Origin: Paraphaeosphaeria minitans
Taxonomy: Eukaryota; Ascomycota; Dothideomycetes; Pleosporales; Didymosphaeriaceae
Assembly (NCBI GenBank): GCA_015832175.1
Contig: WJXW01000005.1
Coordinates: 1,302,001 to 1,366,000 of the forward strand
Reading direction: 5' to 3'
DNA: 64,000 nt
Part shown: piece by piece, positions 57,091 through 64,000 of the stretch
Position numbering within the stretch: position 1 is the stretch's first letter
Layout of the letters: each line of letters begins with the position of its first letter
Notes under the pieces: generated by a model
What the model saw: the letters and a program-made list of their open reading frames with translations, nothing else
Database searches by the model: none
What the model was told of the DNA's origin: nothing
Program-made: the position numbers and the translations under genes

Positions 57091-59178
57091 ATGGCCCCGT
57101 CAATATGGCCTTTCATGAAGCGCTCAACGTCGTCCAGTACCAGCTCTAGCTCTAGCCCTCCTGTCCATCCGAAGGCCGTCAAGATGGCACCAGGTATCAC
57201 CACAGATTCTATGCCCTCCACCTCAAGCAGCTTCGATACCCAGAGCTCGACCGGTGCCAGTGCAGCCAATGGCTGGGTAACTGGATACGAGACCTTTCTG
57301 AGCGATGTATTGGTGGTCGGTGCAGGACCAGCCGGTCTCATGCTTGCGTAGGTACATTCTCGTGGCAGGTGGAACTTGATGGCTGATCGGATGGGTAGAA
57401 ACAACCTTGTGCGATTCGGCATCAAGACGCAGATCGTCGACAACCGACCCGATCGTACCTCCACCGGCCGTGCTGACGGCCTACAACCGAAGACCATCGA
57501 GACGCTGAGGCAGATGCGCGTTGCCGAACCGTTACTGCGGAAGGGTGTCAAGGTCTTTGACATTGCCTTCTGGAAGTCGACCAGCGAGGCACCCATGCGC
57601 CGTACCGGCCGCGAAATTCACTACCCCCCAGTCGTCGACCTGCTGGACCCTTACATCCTCCTTGTACACCAGGGCATGGTGGAGGCCACCTTCATCGACG
57701 ATCTGTCCGAACGAGGCGTCGAGGTGCTCCGCAATACCGCTTTTGCCGGCTTTGAATATACACCAGACCGTGTGCGGCCACTCACGGTAAACTGCAAACA
57801 GAACGTTTCACAGAGCAGCAAGAAGCTCGCCACGCGCTACATTGTTGGCTGTGACGGGGCTCATTCGGTGGTGCGCAAATGCATTCCAGGTGCGACCCCC
57901 GTAGGAGCTTCATCGGATGCTGTCTGGGGTGTGCTCGACGGTGTGCTCGACACCGATTTTCCGGACATCTGGAGCAAGGTCGTAGTACACTCCGACGAGC
58001 TCGGTTCAGTCCTCATGATTCCTCGCGAGCGGAACATGACACGCTTGTACATTGAATTGAAGTCCAGCTCAGGCGCTACAACCCCTCCTAGAGAGCGCCA
58101 AACCCAAGAGTTCGTGCAAAAACGCGCCCAAGAGATCATGCGACCGTACCGATTAGAGTGGAAAAACGTAGAATGGTTCGGACGCTATCAGATTGGTCAG
58201 AGGGTCGCAGCTCGTTTCTCGGACGATGAGCGACGCGTCTTCATCGCCGGCGACGCCAGCCACACACATTCGCCCAAGGCTGCACAAGGAATGAACACTT
58301 CAATGCATGATGCCTGGAATTTGGCGTGGAAGATGAACTTCGCAGTCCGCAACCTGGCCAGACCCGCGTTGATCGAAACGTACGAGCAAGAGCGCAAGAA
58401 GATTGCCCAAGACCTCATAGATTTTGACTACGAGCATGCGAATGCCTTCTCTGCAGGCGATCCGAAAGCTCTCGTAGACAACTTCAACAAGAACGTTGCA
58501 TTCATTTCCGGCTATGGCGTCAACTATGAGCCGAACGTCCTCAACATGGCGTCTAAGGGATACACGCGCGGCAACCTTACTCCAGGCTTCCTCCTCCCAC
58601 CTGCCAAAGTGACTCGCTTCATCGACGCGAATCCTGTGGACATTCAGACCGATATTCCGGCTCTCGGTCAATTCAGAATCTACATTTTTGCCAGGAACCT
58701 ACATGCAGCTATGCCGTTCCTCGACGTACTGAGCAAGGCTCATCAGTCTAATTCCTCTTACGTTGGCCGCATTACCATGGCAGGAAACGCATCATACACT
58801 ATGCAACCACCTCTCGCAGCTCCACATGATCAATTTGTTTGCCCGGAGAGATACACACCTGTCAGTGGCATCTTTACATATGCGGTCGTGACGGATATGA
58901 GCCGCGCCGACATCGAAATCACACACCTACCACGCATGCTTCAAGACTCATGTTGGTCGTTCTACCTGGATGACGTTCCTCAACTGGATACCCGGAAACA
59001 GACAGTCATGGACAAGTGGCTTGATGGACTCGATGATGGTGAAGTTGTCATTGCGAACGTCCGCCCCGACGGGTATGTTGGTACTGTGAGGCGCTTTGCA
59101 GATGGTGGGTTTGAAAGTGGGATGAACGCTGTGGCATGGATGGATGAATACTATTCCCAGTTCTTGCGAGATACGTAA
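57091..59178 (+). CDS. hxnV: Phenol 2-monooxygenase-like FAD hydroxylase (HxnV type)
   Basis: Exons 57091-57347 and 57399-59178 (678 residues). The 51-nt intron falls inside the FAD motif DVLVVGAGPAGLMLA/NNLVRFG. A Ser/Thr-rich leader of about 70 residues precedes the Rossmann fold. Further signatures are ADGLQPKTIETLRQ, the DG motif YIVGCDGAHSVVRK and FIAGDASHTHSPKAAQGMN, the third flavin motif. The C-terminal thioredoxin-like domain of the phenol hydroxylase group follows (FRIYIFARNLHAAMPFLDVL to NVRPDGYVG). Family members hydroxylate phenols with NADPH and oxygen. In the nicotinate route HxnV makes trihydroxypyridine from 2,5-dihydroxypyridine. The long leader may be partly untranslated if a later Met (57109 or beyond) is used. 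Confidence 0.85.
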
Positions 59179-59880
59179 ACGCTTCCGAGATCTTGCTTTA
59201 CGTATTGCATTGTACGGGCGTTTACGGGATGTACGGAGCCATTTCTAGCTGTCAACTGGGATCATCTGTGAATAGAATCAATGACACCATTCAATAAACC
59301 ACTCATGTACTCAACACCTCCGTTGTATCGGGTATGCGACACAGTCTCCGTTCACAAATTATGGCAACCCATCGTAGTGGGTCTACACCTGGGGGTCTAG
59401 TCCAAGCATTCGAGCGGGGTACTTCTCAAGCTGTTTGCTATTCACCCACCAACGCACAACCGAAGTAGTCTATGGCAGTATCTTCGGCGATGAGGTGATA
59501 TCGATTGCTATCGCCGTGGTCCTACGCTAGCATGGCTGGGTCCACTTCTCCAGCCTACTGTTTCCCCACTCCCCACTCTTATCAAGCAACCTCCACTCCT
59601 CTAGTGACAACCCAGCAGCATCACATTACAGATTACCTTACCTGGTGCAGATACGGGCTGCGGTTGGTGCCGATGAAAGCGCTGACTCGGAGAAGCACAC
59701 GCGGTATGTTCTCGTATCTGTGATGATTGGATAGGTGGGATGAGGGAAGCACGAGGGGCCCCAAGCTGGCTTGTATATAGATGAGTAGTTGTTGTGAAAC
59801 AACACGTTGTCAATCTGCACTGCGGACTTGCACGCAAGGTTTACACAACCATTCTTCGACTTCATAGATCGGTCACCGAG
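59179..59880. other. Intergenic, no gene seen
   Basis: About 700 bases between hxnV and the permease gene, both on the plus strand. Probably the permease promoter. No motif defined. Confidence 0.45.
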
Positions 59881-61456
59881 ATGATGTCCGATGCTGCAAT
59901 GGATTCCGAGAAGTATCAGCCCTCCGAGACGATGGCCAAGGACCAGGAGATTGGAGTGACACACGCTGTTGTGGACAAAGCTGCCGAACGAGCATATGGT
60001 TCGTATCTCTTCTCTGCCTATCATCCAAGTTTAACAATGGAACAGTCCGCAAGCTCGACATCTACCTCCTGCCCTTCCTCTCTCTCATGTACTTCTTCAA
60101 CTCAGTCGACCGCAGTAATCTCGGCAATGCAAAGACAGATGGCATGGACAAAGACCTCGGGTTCACTGGCGAGGAGTACAGCTTGTTGATCCTACTGTTT
60201 TACATACCCAACGGACTGTGCGACTTGCCGTTGAACATGTTGACGAAGAAGTACAGTGGAAAGATCATGCTGCCTTCTTTGATGCTGTTCTGGGGCTCAA
60301 TGGCACTATTACAATGTGTCGCGAAGAGCTTTGGTGGCCTTCTTCCGTTGAGATTGCTCATTGGAGCTTCCGAAGCGGGTTTCTTTGCCGGAGTGGTCTT
60401 TTACCTCACCCTTTTTTACACACGTGGTGAACTTGGATTTCGCATCTCGATTTTCTTTGGAAGTGCGCTGCTTGCGGCAGCGTTCAGCGGGTTGATCTCG
60501 TACGGAGTGTTCCAAATCAAACATTCCATCCCTGGGTGGAAGTGGTTGTTCATCATCGAGGGTAATTTTCCTATTCAGACTGGAATTTCATCGAATACTG
60601 ACTTCCTACAGGTGCCATGACTGTCATCTTGGCTCTCATCGCATTCTTCTGGCTTCCAGCAAGCCCATCCAGCGCTTGGTTCCTGAACGACGCCGAAAGG
60701 CAGCTTGCCGAACGCCGCACTCTCCGCGATCTCTCGAGCACTGCGCATTCAGAGTTCAGTATCAAAGACTGCTTTCGCACCTGGAAAGACGTTAAGTTCA
60801 TCGCTTGGTGTATCATCTCATTCACCTACCCTGTCGCCTTCGCAACAGCGTCGAACTTCCTCCCGCAAATCGTCGCGCGCCTGGGTTATAGCGTGGTCAA
60901 GACGAACCTCTGGACCGTGGCACCTAACGCTGTGGGTTTCTTGTTCCTGCTCGTAGTTACGTACAGCAGCGACCACTTTCGCGAGCGCACCTACCACATC
61001 ATCTTTTCGCTATGTGTCTCGCTCATCGGTCTGATAATTCTGGCAACAATCGATGTCATAGCGAACAAAGGCGTTGCATACTTCGCATGCTTCATGCTCT
61101 GCGCTGGCGCGTACATTCCATCGTGTCTCGTTCACAGCTGGCACAACAACAACAACTTATCCGAGTCTTCTCGCGCGGCCACGACAGGCTTGCTTGTCGG
61201 TCTTGGTAACCTCGGCGGCATCATCAGCGCAGCTACGTTCAGAGTGGAATATGCGCCGAAGTATGTGCCCACTCTGGCTGCCACGGCGGCGTGTAACGTC
61301 GTGTGCATCATGACGACTGCTGCCTTGGGCATATGGATGAAGATGGAGAACCGGGCTCGGGACAGAGAACAAGGCGTCAAGATTAGGCCAGAGGAGGTTC
61401 CGACGGAGATGCTTGGTGATGGAGAGAAAAGCGAGATGTGGAGGTTCTTCACTTAG
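59881..61456 (+). CDS. MFS permease, anion:cation symporter family (HxnP type)
   Basis: Exons 59881-59998, 60046-60561 and 60612-61456 (492 residues; introns 47 and 50 nt). The hydrophilic N-terminus is followed by RKLDIYLLPFLSLMYFFNSVDRSNLGNAK, a hallmark first-helix region of the Dal5/Tna1 allantoate and nicotinate permease family. SLLILLFYIPNGLCDLPLN (helix 2) follows, then GASEAGFFAGVVFYLTLFYTRGELG. About twelve hydrophobic segments are visible, ending in a cytosolic basic tail. Tna1 is the yeast high-affinity nicotinic acid transporter. In the HXN regulon the corresponding gene is hxnP (a second permease, hxnZ, exists). I leave the symbol blank because the two are not separable by eye. 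It probably imports nicotinate or a hydroxylated derivative. Confidence 0.8.
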
Positions 61457-62081
61457 GCGAAGGGTATAATATGTTGGTGCAGATTAGGCAGGAGGTCTAG
61501 ATCCATGGCTCGATACGGTACATACACGATGGATTGCATATTGGTGTGGAAGCACAAGTCGAATTTCTCGTATTCAAACCATCACTTCGATTGCAGTTGC
61601 ATAAACGTGGCATAAAACCAAACCAAATTTACAGGCATGCGAATGCGAGAGGCTGCAGGCAACATTTTAGAAATGCCAGGCTTCAATTGCTCCCCATGTG
61701 AGCAATCTTTGGACATAGTAGATATTCGCGATTGCTATTTCGTCGATTTTCTGACTTGCACCGGCTATTTTTGCATCCATGCTCACGCCGATATTGCATT
61801 CGACATTTTGCATCATCATCGCTCTATCCCACGTCCGTTGCCCCGGCTACGCCAGCGCACACCCATGTTCCCTAAGCATCTTGCATCTTGCCGCGCGTCG
61901 TCCCATGCCCTTGTTCATTTACTCCATAGTGGAGGTACGACATCGAACGCGGTCTCGTTCGGTCAGGTGCGGGCCGACGCCAGATACATAACGTTGCCGA
62001 GCCTCGTAACCCTTTTCGGGCCTTCATTTGTCTCTCGCGATTTGAATGGAGGCTTCGCCGTGAAACTAGAGTTCCACCAAG
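61457..62081. other. Intergenic, no confident gene
   Basis: About 625 bases. An ATG at 61779 opens a hydrophobic, signal-like frame (MLTPILHSTFCIIIALSHVR) that could be an extra first exon of the Spherulin-4 gene, but I could not join it convincingly. Confidence 0.4.
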
Positions 62082-62960
62082 ATGTCGATACTTGTTCCAC
62101 TTTACGTCTACCCGTGGGCTGGAGCATGGGATCCCCTATTTTCGGCGTGAGTGAATGTTTCATATTCTCGATAGATTCAGACTTACTCTTAGTCAGGGCA
62201 AAGCGACATCCAGATGTTGACTTCACAGTGATCTTGAACCCTTGTTCAGGTCCCTGTGTCGGCTCACTTCCCGACCAATACTACCTCGACGCGATTCCCA
62301 AGCTGAGATCCTACGACAACATACGGCCATTGGGATATGTAGCGACGAACTACACCACCAAGCCGCTCGACGATGTTCTGAAGGAGATCGACACATATGC
62401 CTCGTGGCCGAAGACCTCAAACAATACTAAGCTAAGAGTCGACGGCATCTTTTTTGACGAAACTCCAAGCACATACGACGCTTTCAAATACAACTATCTC
62501 AGCCGCGCCGGTCAAGCAGTCAAGAATAGCACTCGATTCCGCGATAGATTCGTTGGTATGTCATTTTCTACCTCGCATCCCTACTTCGCTGACCCAGAAT
62601 CAAGTCCACAACCCCGGCCTCATTGCCCCCTCGCTTCTCACCTCTCCCACTTTCTCGCAGCAATCCTATATGAATCTATCCGACATCACCGTGATATTTG
62701 AAGAAACCTTTGACAAATGGCTCAATCGATCTACCTTCGACGCACTGCAAGCACATCGAATTCGAAAGTCGAAATTTGCTGTCATATTACACAGTTTGCC
62801 GGACTTGAGCAAGAGAGTGCTGGATTTCGTCGTAGAGCAAGTACAAGACGCGGCCGACTGGGTGTTTTTGACGGACATCAGGGCCAAAGACGAGTACTAT
62901 CACTCGTTCAGTAGTATCTTTGAGGATTTGGTGAAAAGCGTGGATGGCGGGGCGGAGTAG
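62082..62960 (+). CDS. Spherulin-4 family protein
   Basis: Exons 62082-62146, 62197-62555 and 62605-62960 (259 residues; introns 50 and 49 nt). The start ATG gives MSILVPLYVYPWAGAWDPLFSA, the family N-terminal strand and loop. Then come FTVILNPCSGPC, NIRPLGYVATNYTTKPLDDV, DGIFFDETPSTYD and VVHNPG (assembled across the last intron). The C-terminus has FAVILHSLPD and DAADWVFLTDI. Spherulation-specific family 4 proteins have a TIM-barrel resembling glycoside hydrolases (GH135/114-type) and may act on galactosaminogalactan-like polymers. The activity here is inferred. A secretory leader would need an additional upstream exon. It lies next to the pathway permease but has no obvious role in nicotinate use. 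Confidence 0.8.
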
Positions 62961-62974
62961 TATAGAAGACCGGT

Positions 62975-64000
62975 TTAGACGAGGATATGTATACCAGGAA
63001 ACAATAGGAGAGAGCATATTTGGGAGCTTTGCAACGAATTTCTCGCGTTCTTGTTTTTATGTGCCACCTCTCCTATAAAAGCTTTGAAATGTGGTAGCCG
63101 AACGATGGACTCCAAGGCCTGCTTCTCACACATGTCAACCTGCTGCTGAGTTACCGACGCAGCATCAACTCCATCAATGTCCATCATCTTCCCTTTCTTG
63201 ATCGCCTCCAGGTCTGGACCATCCGAGTGCTTCTCACCGTCGAACATCTTGTCCGCCTCTTCTAAAGTCAGTCCCAGGTTTCTACCCAGAACACAAGCAC
63301 GAACAGCACCATTAGAATATCGACTGAGGTATTGATGATGTAGACTTTCCAGCCGATAGCGGCAAGCCCGAATGGGACTACCAGAGTAATAAACAAGCCA
63401 CAAAGCTTGGTAGTAAAGGTATAGATGCCCATGCCAACGGCACGAATATCGTAAGAAAGTACCTCAGGTGGTTACAAAACCGTCAGCGGTGTAATACATA
63501 CCCCATGCATATGACACATTATAGAAGAATATCATAGCGATTGTTCCATACACACCGGGTGCATAGCTCGAAGTACCGTACTTGGCTATTAATCCGGACA
63601 GGGCATAAAGCGTGACGATTCCAACTGTGAGAGAGGCCGCGCACAAAGTTCTGCGGCCCAGCTTGTCCGCGAAGAAACATGCAGTGACAGCAACTACAAG
63701 CGTCCACAATGTGAGGATGACATTGATCTGCAATTGGGTCGTTAGATCGCTAATACCAGCACTAGAGAGCATGTCGCCGAAGTGGAAGGTAACGATATTA
63801 GTTCCAGGAAGCACGACTATAATAGAAAGGTTCGAGGTGATCAAGAGGCGTTTTTTTGTTGGCAGGTTAGGTCAGTGCCTTCATCATAGACAGCTCGCGC
63901 TCCCTCTCCCATCGGAGCGTGTCTTCAATTTCCTTAAACTGGACGCACGATAGGGGAGGCGACATCGCCGCCTGTATTAGTGATGGCAAGGACCTCAGAG
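62975..64000 (-). pseudogene. Broken MFS sugar transporter (runs off the right edge)
   Basis: Minus-strand text is clearly a fungal sugar porter. It has FKEIEDTLRWERERE of the central loop, NLSIIVVLPGTNIVTFHFG and ILTLWTLVVAVTACFFADKLGRRTL, then PPEVLSYDIRAVGMGIYTF, FGLAAIGWKVYI and LGLTLEEADKMFDGE at the C-terminus. These pieces sit in different frames. Faults from N to C: a frameshift near 63932-63942, a TAA at 63867-63869 after KALT, a shift in a run of seven T (63851-63857), a stop/frameshift near 63470-63490 before PPEVLSY, and another near 63283 before LGLTLEE. No intron explains them. The N-terminal half lies outside the window. Confidence 0.75.

Noticed and set aside
42354..61456. Secondary-metabolite biosynthesis cluster
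   Set aside because: Several oxygenases, a regulator and a permease are present, but no polyketide synthase, peptide synthetase, terpene cyclase or prenyltransferase; the enzyme set is catabolic.

Overview
This is a filamentous ascomycete genome fragment. The genes are eukaryotic, with many short introns (mostly 43-60 nt) that have GT...AG ends and CTRAC/CTAAT-like branch sites, roughly balanced base composition and long intergenic stretches. The families present (Spherulin-4, H-type lectin, fungal_trans regulator, PDR-type ABC half, Ydj1 ending in CASQ) fit a Pezizomycotina genome. A Dothideomycete is my guess from gene content and is not proven. No tRNA, rRNA, transposase or CRISPR was recognised.

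Left third (1-16.6 kb): the C-terminus of an ABC transporter, two uncharacterised membrane proteins, an 815-residue secreted or anchored coiled-coil protein, then housekeeping genes. These are mitochondrial MutS homolog MSH1 divergent from uroporphyrinogen decarboxylase HEM12, cytosine deaminase FCY1, an 85-bp tandem repeat array, and the Hsp40 YDJ1.

Middle (16.6-30 kb): a gene-poor stretch holding decayed genes. These are a CorA-like protein with a nonsense codon in its upstream conserved frame, an uncharacterised gene with a frameshift and an in-frame stop, and a 4-kb H-type-lectin-domain gene with at least six lesions. A pirin follows, with five CACGTG boxes at about 23-bp spacing upstream of it.

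Right half (30-62 kb): this is the most interesting part. Gene by gene it matches the nicotinate-degradation (HXN) regulon known from Aspergillus nidulans: a 2-oxoglutarate dioxygenase (hxnY type), a C2H2/fungal_trans regulator (hxnR type), a xanthine-dehydrogenase-like hydroxylase (hxnS type), an old yellow enzyme (hxnT type), a salicylate-hydroxylase-like monooxygenase (hxnX type), a polysaccharide-deacetylase-fold cyclic imide hydrolase (hxnM type), an amidase (hxnN type), a phenol-2-monooxygenase-like enzyme (hxnV type) and an anion:cation-symporter MFS permease (hxnP type). Together they would import nicotinate, hydroxylate it to 6-hydroxynicotinate, decarboxylate and hydroxylate the ring to di- and trihydroxypyridines, reduce the ring, and open the cyclic imide to hydroxyglutaramate and hydroxyglutarate. 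The short-chain dehydrogenase hxnW was not found. Two F-box-like genes and a histidine phosphatase sit around hxnY, and a decayed gene sits between hxnT and hxnX. The window ends with a Spherulin-4 gene and a broken sugar transporter.
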